From positions 248,001-312,000 of the forward strand of contig JAZQBM010000012.1 of assembly GCA_045545735.1 (NCBI GenBank): a DNA stretch of 64,000 bases. The letters run 5' to 3'. Positions 53,848 to 62,609 of the stretch are shown one piece after another. Position 1 is the stretch's first letter. Each line of letters begins with the position of its first letter. Under the pieces are notes generated by a model. It was given only the letters and a program-made list of their open reading frames with translations. It was not told the origin of the DNA and searched no databases. The stretch comes from Fimenecus sp045545735 (GTDB lineage Bacteria; Bacillota; Clostridia; Oscillospirales; Acutalibacteraceae). A program made the position numbers and the translations under genes.

Positions 53848-55056
53848 TTAGTCCTCCAAAAATTTCTTCATAAGCTGGACGCCACTTTCAACAAAAATGC
53901 CTGTAGCTTTTGCAGTTTCTTCATTGATAGTATCAACACCGTTTACTTCATTATTCTTATGATAAATCATAAATGGAACAGGGTCAGATGCGTGAGTTGC
54001 AGTAACAATAGGTGTTGGATGGTCAGGAAGAATCATAATCTTGTAGTCATCATAATCCTTTAAGCCATCGAATATAATTGGGAGCACTTGCTCGTCGATA
54101 ATCTCAATTGCACGAACTTTATTTTCAGGCTCGCGTCTGTGACCACATTCGTCTGGTGCTTCGATGTGAATATATGCGTAATCGCAACCGTTTTTAAGTG
54201 CCTCAACAGCAGCTTTTGCCTTGCCTTTAAAGTTTGTATCTATGTAACCTGTTGCACCCTCTACATCCGGTGTTTCCATTTTTGCACATTTGCCGATACC
54301 TTTAAGCAAATCAACAGCAGAAATTACAGCACCTTTAATACCATAAAGTTCCTCAAATGGTGAAAGTGCAGGCTTTTTGCCCTCACCCCAAAGCCAAATT
54401 GAGTTTGCAGGACGCTTACCGTTCTTAATTCTTTCAAGATTTACCGGGTGGTCTTTAAGCAAATCGTAGCTTTCTTTCATCATTCTGATAAGGTCAGTTG
54501 CGTTTTCACTTGTTGAAAGATATTCGCCAACAACTCTACCTGAAATATCGTGTGGAGGTGTCATATTACCGAGGTCTGTTGTACCGTTGTCCCAAACAAG
54601 ACAATGACGGTAACTAACACCGCTATAGAATTTATAAATATCGTTGCCAAAATGTTCTTCAACTGTAGCAATAATCTTTTCAGCCTCTTCTGTTGAAATA
54701 TCATCAGCACAGTAGTCAACCATTGTTTTGTCAGTATAGTTTTCTTCGTCAGAAAGAGTAACAATGTTGCAACGAAGAGTAACATCAGTGTCTTTAAGGT
54801 CAACGCCGATACTTGCAGCCTCAAGTGGACTTCTGCCGGTATAATAAATTGATGGGTCAAATCCCATAACGCTCATATTAGCAACGTCGCTGCCGGGTTT
54901 CATACCATCAGGAACAGTTTTTACAAGACCAACTGTACCCTTTTTAGCGAGTGAGTCAAAATTTGGCTTTTTCGCCATCATCATTGGTGTTTTGCCGTCA
55001 AACTGTGGAACAGGATAGTCAGCCATTCCGTCGTATAAAACAACAACATATTTCAT
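53848..55056 (-). CDS. ApgM-like phosphoglycerate mutase family protein, possible homoserine kinase
   Basis: A 402-residue alkaline-phosphatase-fold protein of the archaeal-type, cofactor-independent phosphoglycerate mutase family. VVVLYDGMADYPVP is the metal-binding start, PGSDVANMSVMGFDP carries the catalytic Ser, and IEAPDECGHRREP, DHPTP supply further metal ligands. Some bacterial members have been proposed to be homoserine kinases because they sit beside threonine/methionine genes. Here metY is 3 bp downstream, favouring that reading. Glycolytic mutase activity cannot be excluded. RBS GGAGATGATAT precedes ATG 55056. Confidence 0.82.
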   Translation of the reverse strand: MKYVVVLYDGMADYPVPQFDGKTPMMMAKKPNFDSLAKKGTVGLVKTVPDGMKPGSDVANMSVMGFDPSIYYTGRSPLEAASIGVDLKDTDVTLRCNIVTLSDEENYTDKTMVDYCADDISTEEAEKIIATVEEHFGNDIYKFYSGVSYRHCLVWDNGTTDLGNMTPPHDISGRVVGEYLSTSENATDLIRMMKESYDLLKDHPVNLERIKNGKRPANSIWLWGEGKKPALSPFEELYGIKGAVISAVDLLKGIGKCAKMETPDVEGATGYIDTNFKGKAKAAVEALKNGCDYAYIHIEAPDECGHRREPENKVRAIEIIDEQVLPIIFDGLKDYDDYKIMILPDHPTPIVTATHASDPVPFMIYHKNNEVNGVDTINEETAKATGIFVESGVQLMKKFLED

Positions 55057-55097
55057 CTATATCATCTCCAATAAAAAATCAAAATAAATTACTAAAT

Positions 55098-55126
55098 ATT
55101 CTAACATATATAATTAGTGTTGTCAA
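55098..55126 (-). promoter_or_regulatory. Promoter of the ApgM-like/metY operon
   Basis: Minus strand: TTGACA (55121-55126), 17 bp, TAGAAT (55098-55103). No S-box or other methionine riboswitch fits in the short leader of ~35 nt. Confidence 0.8.
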
Positions 55127-55155
55127 AAGGGTATTGCCTTTCCTCTTGAGGTGTA

Positions 55156-55189
55156 GTAATTACGCATTACGAATTATGAATTACGAATT
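55156..55189. repeat. ATTACGAATT-type short repeat at the 3' end of ttcA
   Basis: The plus strand reads TAATTACGCATTACGAATTA, then TGAATTACGAATTT: repeated ATTACG/ATTATG units. The ttcA stop codon (55174-55176) lies inside it. Elements of this look are dispersed in some Firmicute genomes; only one copy is seen here. Confidence 0.6.
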
Positions 55190-55908
55190 TCATCAACGCC
55201 CCAACCACTAATATTTCCCCGTTGCATACCACCAATAATCTTTTGACGAAGTGCAGGGTAACGCTTTTCCAACTCTGCAAGAAGATTTTTAGTGTCTTCA
55301 CGGTTCGTTTTTTCGTCAGCAGGACATAAGCTCTCTACAACAGGCACATTTTCCTTGTTGGCAACTCTCGTAATGTCACTTTCATATGCAAAAACCATAG
55401 GCCTAATCATATAAAGGTCTTTTCTTGAAAGATATGAAACAGGGGAGAAACATTCAGCCCTGCCGTTGCCGAATAAGTTCATAATAAAAGTTTCCGCCGC
55501 ATCATCCATATGATGACCAAGTGCGATTTTATTGCAACCTAATTCCTTTGCCGTGTCGTGTAAAAGTCCGCGACGCATTCTTGCACATAAACTACAAGGA
55601 TTACTCTCTTTACGTTCTTCAAAAATAATGTGATAGAGTTCAGTTCTCTTTATTATATATGGTATATTGTGCTTATCACAAATTGCTTTGATTTCTGAAT
55701 AATCAGCACATTCATTATTGAATTGGGGGTCTAAAGTAATAGCACAAAGGTCAAATTTTTTAGGGTAAAAAATCTTAAGATTAATAAGGCACAAAAGCAT
55801 TACAACGCTGTCTTTACCACCAGAAACACAAACGCCGATTTTATCGCCGTCTTCAATCATATTATATTTGTCAACTGCCGCACGGACTAGACTTAATAAC
55901 TTTTGCAT
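55174..55908 (-). CDS. ttcA: tRNA 2-thiocytidine biosynthesis TtcA-like protein
   Basis: A 244-residue N-type ATP-pyrophosphatase that thiolates tRNA. The P-loop is SGGKDSVVML (~30); the paired cysteines in NPCSLCARMRRG and GHHMDDAAETFIMN are TtcA signatures that bind Fe-S and tRNA. ATG 55908 is chosen because AGAGGTGA precedes it; GTG 55917 overlaps that RBS. The last residues and stop come from the ATTACGAATT repeat. Confidence 0.85.
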   Translation of the reverse strand: MQKLLSLVRAAVDKYNMIEDGDKIGVCVSGGKDSVVMLLCLINLKIFYPKKFDLCAITLDPQFNNECADYSEIKAICDKHNIPYIIKRTELYHIIFEERKESNPCSLCARMRRGLLHDTAKELGCNKIALGHHMDDAAETFIMNLFGNGRAECFSPVSYLSRKDLYMIRPMVFAYESDITRVANKENVPVVESLCPADEKTNREDTKNLLAELEKRYPALRQKIIGGMQRGNISGWGVDEIRNS

Positions 55909-56074
55909 GCTTTTCACCTCTCTTAAAACATATTACCAACATTTTATATCAATATTAGTTAAAAGTAAACAAATTTTTTCAAAAATAATAAAAAAGAAAA
56001 TTATATGAAAAAATGAGAAAATCAAAGAAAAACAGAGATTTATATTTCTCTCGTTAAATTTTCAAAAAAATATG

Positions 56075-56103
56075 TTGACATTGTGCTTTTCCTTTGATAT
56101 AAT
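56075..56103 (+). promoter_or_regulatory. Promoter of rplM-rpsI
   Basis: TTGACA (56075-56080), 17 bp, TATAAT (56098-56103), a consensus match. The leader is ~32 nt, too short for a structured ribosomal leader. The rest of 55918-56074 is AT-rich with no gene. Confidence 0.92.
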
Positions 56104-56141
56104 TCTCAAGCAATTAAAAATAATATTCGGAGGTAAGTTCT

Positions 56142-56570
56142 ATGTCAACTTATATGCCAAAAAAGGGCGACATTACCCGTAACTGGTATGTGCTTGACGC
56201 TGCAGGCAAAACTCTTGGTAGCGTTGCTGCTGAAGCTGCAGTTCTTCTTAGAGGTAAGCACAAGCCAACATTTACACCTAACGCTGACTGTGGTGACCAC
56301 GTAATCGTTATCAACGCAGAAAAGGTTGTACTTACAGGTAACAAGCTTGAACAGAAAATGTATTATCATCACACAGGTTACGTAGGTAACATGAAAGAAG
56401 TTAAGTACAAGACTCTTATGAAAACAAAGCCAGAGTTCGCAGTAACAAAAGCTATTAAGGGTATGATTCCTGATACAGTAATCGGTCGTCAGGCACTGAC
56501 TCGTCTTCGTGTATACCGCGGTGCAGAGCACAAACACGCTGCTCAGAAACCTGAAACAAGAGAATTTTAA
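56142..56570 (+). CDS. rplM: 50S ribosomal protein L13
   Basis: 142 residues, full length. STYMPKKGDITRNWYVLDA, LLRGKHKPTFTPNADCGDHV, KMYYHHTGYVGN and the final YRGAEHKHAAQKPE are typical of L13, which binds 23S rRNA early in 50S assembly. RBS CGGAGG precedes ATG. It is followed by rpsI after 18 bp, the usual pair. Confidence 0.98.
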   Translation: MSTYMPKKGDITRNWYVLDAAGKTLGSVAAEAAVLLRGKHKPTFTPNADCGDHVIVINAEKVVLTGNKLEQKMYYHHTGYVGNMKEVKYKTLMKTKPEFAVTKAIKGMIPDTVIGRQALTRLRVYRGAEHKHAAQKPETREF

Positions 56571-56588
56571 GAAAGGGAGGCAATTTAA

Positions 56589-56987
56589 ATGTACGAAACA
56601 AGTCCATTTTTCTACGGTACAGGTAGAAGAAAGAAATCAGTAGCTCGTGTACGTGTTTATGCAGGTACAGGCAAAATCATCATCAATGACAGAGAAATCG
56701 ACGATTATTTCGGTCTTGAAACACTTAAACTCATCGTTCGTCAGCCTCTCGCTCTTACAGGTACAACTGATAAGTTCGACATCGTTTGCCGTGTAAACGG
56801 TGGTGGCGTAACAGGTCAGGCTGGTGCAATCCGTCACGGTCTTTCACGTGCTCTTCTTCAGTATGACGAAAACCTTCGTCCAGCTCTCAAGAAGGCAGGT
56901 TTCTTAACAAGAGACCCAAGAATGAAGGAAAGAAAGAAATACGGTCTCAAAGGTGCTCGCCGTGCACCTCAGTTCTCAAAGAGATAA
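56589..56987 (+). CDS. rpsI: 30S ribosomal protein S9
   Basis: 132 residues, full length. YGTGRRKKSVARVRVYAGTG at the start and the basic end KKYGLKGARRAPQFSKR, whose tail reaches the P-site tRNA, identify S9. RBS GGGAGG precedes ATG. Confidence 0.98.
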   Translation: MYETSPFFYGTGRRKKSVARVRVYAGTGKIIINDREIDDYFGLETLKLIVRQPLALTGTTDKFDIVCRVNGGGVTGQAGAIRHGLSRALLQYDENLRPALKKAGFLTRDPRMKERKKYGLKGARRAPQFSKR

Positions 56988-57007
56988 CTTGTATTATTTC
57001 AAGAATT

Positions 57008-57039
57008 ACAACACTCACATTTGTGGGTGTTGTTTTTTG
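57008..57039 (+). terminator. rpsI terminator
   Basis: ACAACACTCAC/GTGGGTGTTGT with one G-T pair, followed by TTTTTTG. Confidence 0.85.
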
Positions 57040-57065
57040 TTGTGTTTTTGATAGGTTTATGAAAT

Positions 57066-57095
57066 GAAAAACGGAGTCGTTTGACTCCGTTTTTC
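57066..57095. terminator. Bidirectional terminator after the YitT gene
   Basis: AAAACGGAGTC/GACTCCGTTTTT (57067-57092) with T/A runs on both sides; it serves the minus-strand YitT gene. Confidence 0.85.
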
Positions 57096-57109
57096 TATAC
57101 TATTATATA

Positions 57110-58030
57110 TTAGTTTTTCCCTTTCAAACTACTTCCCAACACGTCAGATGTTTCTGAAATTGTAATAAATGCCGACGGGTCAATGCTTGATACAACATTT
57201 TTAAGTTTTGCAATCTGAAAACGGTTTACAACAAAGTAGATTACACTTCGTGATTTTCCGGAATAATAACCCGTTGCGTGAATTTGTGTAACACCATACC
57301 CGAAATTACGACTAAGTGCATCACAAACCTCGTCTTCCATTTCTGTAACAATCATAACAGATTTTGCTTTGTCAAGACCCTCAACAATAAAGTCAACTGA
57401 CTTAATGCCCACAGCATAAGTAATAATTGAGTAGAGAGGTAACTCCCAACTTCTAAAAACAATACCTATCATAATATAAAGAATTACATTGTAAATCATT
57501 ACGAAAGTGCCGACGGTCATATTAAGCTTTTTCGAGAATATAACCGCCATAACTTCAATTCCGTCAATAGCACCACCATAACGGATTGTAAGACCACTAC
57601 CAGCACCTGAAATAAGACCACCAAAGATTGCACAAAGCACTAAATCTTTACCGGCAAAAGGTGATGCAGTAGCAACATCAACAGGTAAAATATCAGTAAT
57701 CACAAATGATGAAAGTGAATAAATAATTACTGCCCAGACGGAATAAATGGTGAATTGAAATCCTTGCTTTTTAAGCCCAAAAAGGAAAAGTGGAATGTTG
57801 ATTACCACAATAAAAAATGAAAGATTAAATTGTTCAGGTGTAATCTGCCATAAAAGCATTGATGTACCCGAAACACCACTGTCATAAAGATTAACAGGTG
57901 CTAAAAACATTGTAACACCTATTGAATTGATAATACCCGCAATAAATAATATAAGAAAGTTCTTGATTTTCAAGCCCTTTAATTCCTCAATAGCCTCATT
58001 TTTAAGTTTTTTTACATCAATTTTTTTCAT
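57110..58030 (-). CDS. YitT family membrane protein
   Basis: A 306-residue protein with five to six membrane helices (DUF161 type) and a C-terminal DUF2179 domain. VTMFLAPVNLYDSGVSGTSMLLW, SGAGSGLTIRYGGAIDGIEVMAVIFS and the cytoplasmic YGVTQIHATGYYSGKSRSVIYFVV are family signatures. Function is poorly known. ATG 58030 follows GGAGGTAGAA; the longer frame to 58069 has no RBS. Confidence 0.9.
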   Translation of the reverse strand: MKKIDVKKLKNEAIEELKGLKIKNFLILFIAGIINSIGVTMFLAPVNLYDSGVSGTSMLLWQITPEQFNLSFFIVVINIPLFLFGLKKQGFQFTIYSVWAVIIYSLSSFVITDILPVDVATASPFAGKDLVLCAIFGGLISGAGSGLTIRYGGAIDGIEVMAVIFSKKLNMTVGTFVMIYNVILYIMIGIVFRSWELPLYSIITYAVGIKSVDFIVEGLDKAKSVMIVTEMEDEVCDALSRNFGYGVTQIHATGYYSGKSRSVIYFVVNRFQIAKLKNVVSSIDPSAFITISETSDVLGSSLKGKN

Positions 58031-58095
58031 TTCTACCTCCATATATTTACTATATAATAAGTATAGCACAATACGAAAACATACGCAAATTCATA

Positions 58096-58124
58096 TTGAC
58101 TTTACTGCTTTAATGTGATAAAAT
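58096..58124 (+). promoter_or_regulatory. Promoter of azlCD
   Basis: TTGACT (58096-58101), 17 bp, TAAAAT (58119-58124). It would start transcription near 58131, so the azlC leader is ~10 nt or absent. Confidence 0.82.
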
Positions 58125-58141
58125 TCTCGATGGTGATAATT

Positions 58142-58870
58142 TTGGAAAAGCAAAACACATATAAAGCTGCTTTCAAGGCAGCATTTCCACATACTTTACC
58201 CGTAATGACAGGCTATCTTTTTATAGGTATAGCCTTTGGCGTTATGTTTGCGGATAAGGGATACAACTTTTTATGGGCAGGGCTGATGAGCTTACTTGTG
58301 TATGCAGGTTCGGGGCAGTACCTTGCTGTAAACTTTTTCGACCCGTCAGTAAGTCTTTTGCAGGTAGTATTTTTAACCTTTATGGTAAATGTGCGTCATA
58401 TTTTCTATGGACTTTCGTTGCTTGACAAATTCAAGGTGTCAGGCAAGAAAAAACCTTATATGATTTTTTCGTTGACGGATGAAACATATTCGCTATACTT
58501 TCTTACAAAAACGCCACCTGATGTTGATGAGGGTAAGTTCTTGTTTGCTCTTTCAATTCTTGACCAATCCTATTGGATTATAGGCTCAATGATTGGTGGC
58601 CTCGCAGGAACACTCATTCCGTTTGATTCAACAGGCATTGATTTTGCTATGACAGCTTTGTTTATTGTAATTTTCGTTGAACAATGGCTTGAGAAGAAAA
58701 ATCGTTTCCCTGCAATTGTGGGCGTAGTGGCAAGTGTAATCAGTTTACTTATTTTCGGTAAAGATAGTTTCATTTTACCGTCAATGATAATAATTATGGT
58801 TGTGCTTCTTTCAAATCACAGAATTGAAGAAAAAAAGAATAAAACAGGGGAGGCGGAAAACAATGACTAA
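58142..58870 (+). CDS. azlC: AzlC family branched-chain amino acid exporter subunit
   Basis: A 242-residue membrane protein. AFPHTLPVMTGYLFIGIAFGVMF, YAGSGQYLAVNFF and MVNVRHIFYGLSLL are signatures of AzlC/YgaZ, the large subunit of a branched-chain amino acid exporter. TTG 58142 is proposed because GGTGAT lies 4 bp before and homologues start near EKQNTYKAAFKAAFPH; ATG 58130 sits at the likely transcription start and is the alternative. It overlaps azlD by 8 bp. Confidence 0.85.
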   Translation: MEKQNTYKAAFKAAFPHTLPVMTGYLFIGIAFGVMFADKGYNFLWAGLMSLLVYAGSGQYLAVNFFDPSVSLLQVVFLTFMVNVRHIFYGLSLLDKFKVSGKKKPYMIFSLTDETYSLYFLTKTPPDVDEGKFLFALSILDQSYWIIGSMIGGLAGTLIPFDSTGIDFAMTALFIVIFVEQWLEKKNRFPAIVGVVASVISLLIFGKDSFILPSMIIIMVVLLSNHRIEEKKNKTGEAENND

Positions 58871-59207
58871 TCTTCCCGTAAGTTTTTGGCGTTCTCTTAT
58901 TATAATAGTATTAGTGGCACTAACTACCCTTGCAACACGTGCAATACCGTTTATACTTTTTCCCGAGGGTAAGAAAATCCCAAAAGCAGTTGAATATCTT
59001 GGCAAAGTGCTTCCGCCTGCGGTTATTGGTATGCTTGTGGTTTATTGTTTTAAGTCGGTAAATGTGTTGGAGCCACCATTTGGACTTCCCGAGTTGATTG
59101 CAGGACTTGCAGTAGTAATACTTCACGTATGGAAACGCAATAACCTTTTAAGCATCGGTGTAGGTACTGTATTATATATGGTATTAGTTCAGACAATATT
59201 TGCATAA
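58863..59207 (+). CDS. azlD: AzlD family branched-chain amino acid exporter subunit
   Basis: A 114-residue, four-helix protein, the small partner of AzlC. TTLATRAIPFILFPEGKKIPKAVEYLGKVLPPAVIGMLVVY is the conserved AzlD block. RBS GGGAGGCGG precedes ATG 58863 inside azlC, so the two are translationally coupled. Confidence 0.88.
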   Translation: MTNLPVSFWRSLIIIVLVALTTLATRAIPFILFPEGKKIPKAVEYLGKVLPPAVIGMLVVYCFKSVNVLEPPFGLPELIAGLAVVILHVWKRNNLLSIGVGTVLYMVLVQTIFA

Positions 59208-59221
59208 TTGAAGATTAAATG

Positions 59222-59251
59222 GTAGGGCGGGGTTTTGACCCCGCCAATTTT
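59222..59251 (+). terminator. azlD terminator / GTAG-headed hairpin
   Basis: GTAG is followed by GGCGGGGT/ACCCCGCC (59226-59233 and 59238-59245), then AATTTTT. It can act as a terminator, and it resembles the GTAG-headed hairpins at 1233 and 63582, so it may be a dispersed repeat. From here to 59560 I see no gene, only AT-rich DNA with an AAGTCAA/TTGACTT inverted repeat (59499-59518). Confidence 0.75.
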
Positions 59252-59560
59252 TATGATTATATCATATGAACGGCTGTTGCATTTTGCACTATATATAATA
59301 GTATATATAAAACAGGAATATTTTCCAAAAAATGTGCATAAAATATGGACAAACAATTAACAAAAAAATCACAAAAGGGGGTCAATTTTGTAACCGTTTT
59401 GTAATAATTTAATGATTTTTTAAAAATCTTACAAAAAAATCAGTACAAAAACCCGTGAAAACCACAATATATTGTTGTTTTTAAGGGGTGAATTGCGGAT
59501 TAAGTCAAAAATTGACTTTGGTTTTTGTGAAATATATACAAAAAACATTTTCAAAAAAAT

Positions 59561-59589
59561 TTGACTTTTTGTTGACGGTTGAATATAAT
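59561..59589 (+). promoter_or_regulatory. Promoter of the G5/3D protein gene
   Basis: TTGACT (59561-59566), 17 bp, TATAAT (59584-59589). A ~120-nt leader follows. Confidence 0.88.
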
Positions 59590-59596
59590 GTGCAAG

Positions 59597-59717
59597 GTCA
59601 CAAAGCGAGAATAACGGTCGTGATTTAGGTGAGTGGTAAATTGGCTTTTCCAAGCGTGATTTATTACAAGCACTCCATAAAATTTAGGAGGTTAGCACGG
59701 CTTATTAAAGGAGCAGA
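59597..59717 (+). other. Structured leader of the G5/3D gene, class unknown
   Basis: It holds GAGTG/CACTC enclosing TTGG/CCAA, and the phrase CGTGATTTA occurs twice. An extra GGAGG (59693-59697) with no start codon in range lies ahead of the true RBS AAAGGAG. c-di-AMP riboswitches often precede genes of this type, but I cannot fit their consensus here. Confidence 0.4.
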
Positions 59718-60980
59718 ATGATGATAAACAAAATAAAAGGGTATGCAAAAGCATCTCGCCGTAATATTATGCGAGTAATGGCTCTTATAATGGCAATCGC
59801 CGTTCTTTGTGCCGGAACAGCTTTCGCTGCCACAAGTGAGACCTATATAGTTGATGTCTATGAAGGCTCACAGGTAACACGAGTAGAAACAACTGAAGAA
59901 GATGCCTATTCCGTAGTTGCCGAAGCTGATATAAAACTTGCTGATAATGATAAACTTATTCTTAAAGATTTTACAGTAGGTGAAGACAGCAGAATTATTG
60001 TTTGCCGTGCAAGCAACGTTAAGTTTGTAAATGCTGACGGCACAGTAGAAAACATCGTATTCGCAGGAACAGTAGCAGAACTTATTGAACAACAGGGCAT
60101 AGTTCTTTCTGACAAGCTCATTTCAAGTGTCAATGTAAAAGCTGTTGTGACAAACAATTTAGAGGTTAAAATCCTTAATTCTTATGACCTTACAATAAAC
60201 GTTGACAATGAAAAGAAACTTGTAAAATCTACTGCAAAAACAGTAGGGGAAGTACTTGCTGAACAGAACATTGTTCTCGATGAGGACGATGAAGTTGTGC
60301 CAACTGCTGATACTGCACTTTCAAACGAAATGGTTATTAATGTACTTCGTGTTGAATACGTAACACGTGAGGCAGAAGAAACCATAAAGTTCACTTCAAA
60401 AACAAAGTATTCTTCAGCTATGCTTAAGGGTACAAAGAAAGTAACTCAAGAGGGTGTAAACGGCACAAAAACTGTCGTTTATAAAGATAAAGTTGTAAAC
60501 GGTGAAGTTCAGTCTTCAACTGTTGAAAGTGAAACTGTTACAAAACAGCCCGTTGCAAAGGTTACAACCATAGGAACACTTACTAAATCTTCAGGTTTAG
60601 GCAACTCAAAGATTGAAAAGAACGGCAAACCGATTTCAGAACTCGTAATGCCATCAAAATACACAATTGGCGAAAACAATGTTCCTACAAGTTACAAATA
60701 TAAGATTACTGGTCGTGCAGCAGCATATTGTCAGCCGGGCGGCAAAACCGCAACAGGTAAAGCAGTTATGCCGGGCCGTGTAGCCGTTAATCCAAAACAG
60801 ATTCCATACGGAACTGAAATGTGGATTGTATCAAATGACGGTGTTGTTTATGGTTACGCAGTTGCTGAAGATACAGGCGGATTTGCAAAGAAAGGTTACT
60901 ATACAGTTGACCTTTATATGAACAGTAACAGTCAGTGTCGTCAATGGGGCGACCGTGGTGTTACAATTTACGTTCTATAA
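59718..60980 (+). CDS. Secreted DUF348-G5-3D domain protein (YabE/Rpf-like)
   Basis: A 420-residue exported protein. The signal peptide (about 1-38) ends AGTAFAATS. Two DUF348 repeats (about 45-165) follow, then a G5 domain (about 215-290, with TKKVTQEGVNGTKTVVYKDKVVNGE) and a C-terminal 3D domain (about 330-420) with the three Asp in AEDTGG, VDLYM and WGDRGV. Such proteins are putative peptidoglycan lytic enzymes acting in cell-wall turnover. RBS AAAGGAG precedes tandem ATGs at 59718 and 59721. Confidence 0.9.
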   Translation: MMINKIKGYAKASRRNIMRVMALIMAIAVLCAGTAFAATSETYIVDVYEGSQVTRVETTEEDAYSVVAEADIKLADNDKLILKDFTVGEDSRIIVCRASNVKFVNADGTVENIVFAGTVAELIEQQGIVLSDKLISSVNVKAVVTNNLEVKILNSYDLTINVDNEKKLVKSTAKTVGEVLAEQNIVLDEDDEVVPTADTALSNEMVINVLRVEYVTREAEETIKFTSKTKYSSAMLKGTKKVTQEGVNGTKTVVYKDKVVNGEVQSSTVESETVTKQPVAKVTTIGTLTKSSGLGNSKIEKNGKPISELVMPSKYTIGENNVPTSYKYKITGRAAAYCQPGGKTATGKAVMPGRVAVNPKQIPYGTEMWIVSNDGVVYGYAVAEDTGGFAKKGYYTVDLYMNSNSQCRQWGDRGVTIYVL

Positions 60981-60995
60981 TTGAATAAAATATTG

Positions 60996-61024
60996 AAGGA
61001 GAGTTGAAAAACTCTCCTTTTTTG
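60996..61024 (+). terminator. Terminator of the G5/3D gene
   Basis: AAGGAGAGTT/AACTCTCCTT with TTTTTTG following. Confidence 0.9.
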
Positions 61025-61062
61025 TGTTATCATTATTACATATTATATGTGGAGTGAATTGA

Positions 61063-62598
61063 ATGCGTGTACTTACAGTTGAAAATACAAGAAAATTAGA
61101 AAGTCTTGCCAATGAAAGCGGTATTTCATATTTTCAGTTAATGGAGAATGCAGGCTCATACTGTGCAAGAATAATTCGTAAAACTTTCGAAAATACAAAT
61201 AAGAGAAATGCACTTGTAGTTTCTGGTAAAGGTAAAAATGGCGGTGACGGGTTTGTAATTGCACGAAAACTTGCCGAAAACGGCTATAAAGTAAACGTGC
61301 TTATGGCTATGGGACTTCCTACAGATGACGAATCTTCTGAAATGCTTTCACGAATTCGTGCTATGGGCATTAATATCGTTTATTATAACAATAACGATAC
61401 AACCGATAAGTACTTTGAAAACGCACAAATTATAATTGACTGCATTTTTGGTGTAGGCTTCAGAGGTGAACCTGACTCGGTAATCACTTCACTTATCTCA
61501 AAAATTAATAATTCTTCTGCAACTGTTGTAAGTATAGACGTACCAAGCGGACTTGAGGGAGATAGCAGTAAGGCACCAGACAATTCCGTTTCAGCAGATA
61601 TGACAATCGCCGTGCTTGTGCTAAAACCCGTTCACGTGTTAAAACCATCAATGGAAAGATGTGGCAAAGTGGTCGTAGCACCGTTGGCAATTCCCGAAAA
61701 ATGTTATAGTCAGGTAAATGCTACGCTTTTTACTGTAAGTACAGATGAAGTTAAAGGATTTTTCAAGAAACGTGATACTGACAGTCATAAAGGTACTTTC
61801 GGCACGGTACTTGTAATCGGCGGTAGTTATGAAATGCCTAATGCGGTGTATTTTGCATCACAAGGTGCAGTGAACAGCGGTGCGGGACTTGTAAAGGTTG
61901 CATTTCCGTCAGTAGCATATAACGCAATTGCACCAAAAACTTATGAACAGATTTTAATTCCTCTTGAAAGTAATAAAAAAGGCAGGATTTCACAGAATGC
62001 AATAAGACGCCTTGAAACTGAACTTAAAAAATGCTCTTGCGTTTTAATTGGTTGCGGTATGGGCAATGATGAAGATACAAAAGCCGTTACCGAATTTGTA
62101 ATTAAAAATTCAGAAGTCCCCGTTATTCTTGACGCTGATGGCATAAATTGTTTAAAGAATAATATAGATATAATAGACGGTGCAAAAGTTCCCGTAATCT
62201 TAACACCACATCCAAAAGAAATGTCGCGTATTGCGGGCGTTACAGTAGACGAGATTCAAGAAAACCGCGGTGCAATTGTGAAAACATTTACAAAAGCACA
62301 TAAATCCATTCTCGTGCTTAAAGGTGCATCAACTCTTGTTGGCAGTACTGAATACGATGACATTTATGTGAATTCAACGGGTAATCCCGGAATGGCTACG
62401 GGTGGTAGCGGTGACGTGCTTGGCGGAATAATCGCATCATTCATAGCACAAGGCACAGACCCGTTCACAAGTGCCGTCGCAGGTGTTAATGTTCATGGTA
62501 TGGTGGGTGATAAAGTCACTGAAAAATATTCAATGATGGGTAATACACCGTCGTTGATGCTCGGTGAACTTCCGTCTGTACTTAAAAAATTTGAATAG
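61063..62598 (+). CDS. nnr: Bifunctional NAD(P)HX epimerase/dehydratase
   Basis: A 511-residue metabolite-repair enzyme. Residues 1-~215 are the YjeF N-terminal epimerase (NAGSYCARII, SGKGKNGGDGFVIARKL). Residues ~230-511 are the dehydratase domain (KGTFGTVLVIGGS, SGAGLVKVA, LTPHPKEMSRI, NPGMATGGSGDVLGGIIA with catalytic Asp). It converts damaged NADHX/NADPHX back to the cofactors. RBS TGGAGTG precedes ATG. The lipoprotein and mazF genes downstream echo the order seen near alr-ndoA in other Firmicutes. Confidence 0.94.
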   Translation: MRVLTVENTRKLESLANESGISYFQLMENAGSYCARIIRKTFENTNKRNALVVSGKGKNGGDGFVIARKLAENGYKVNVLMAMGLPTDDESSEMLSRIRAMGINIVYYNNNDTTDKYFENAQIIIDCIFGVGFRGEPDSVITSLISKINNSSATVVSIDVPSGLEGDSSKAPDNSVSADMTIAVLVLKPVHVLKPSMERCGKVVVAPLAIPEKCYSQVNATLFTVSTDEVKGFFKKRDTDSHKGTFGTVLVIGGSYEMPNAVYFASQGAVNSGAGLVKVAFPSVAYNAIAPKTYEQILIPLESNKKGRISQNAIRRLETELKKCSCVLIGCGMGNDEDTKAVTEFVIKNSEVPVILDADGINCLKNNIDIIDGAKVPVILTPHPKEMSRIAGVTVDEIQENRGAIVKTFTKAHKSILVLKGASTLVGSTEYDDIYVNSTGNPGMATGGSGDVLGGIIASFIAQGTDPFTSAVAGVNVHGMVGDKVTEKYSMMGNTPSLMLGELPSVLKKFE

Positions 62599-62609
62599 GT
62601 AGATTTGTT

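Noticed and set aside
59597..59717. c-di-AMP (ydaO) riboswitch
   Set aside because: Gene class fits, but the conserved sequence blocks could not be found.
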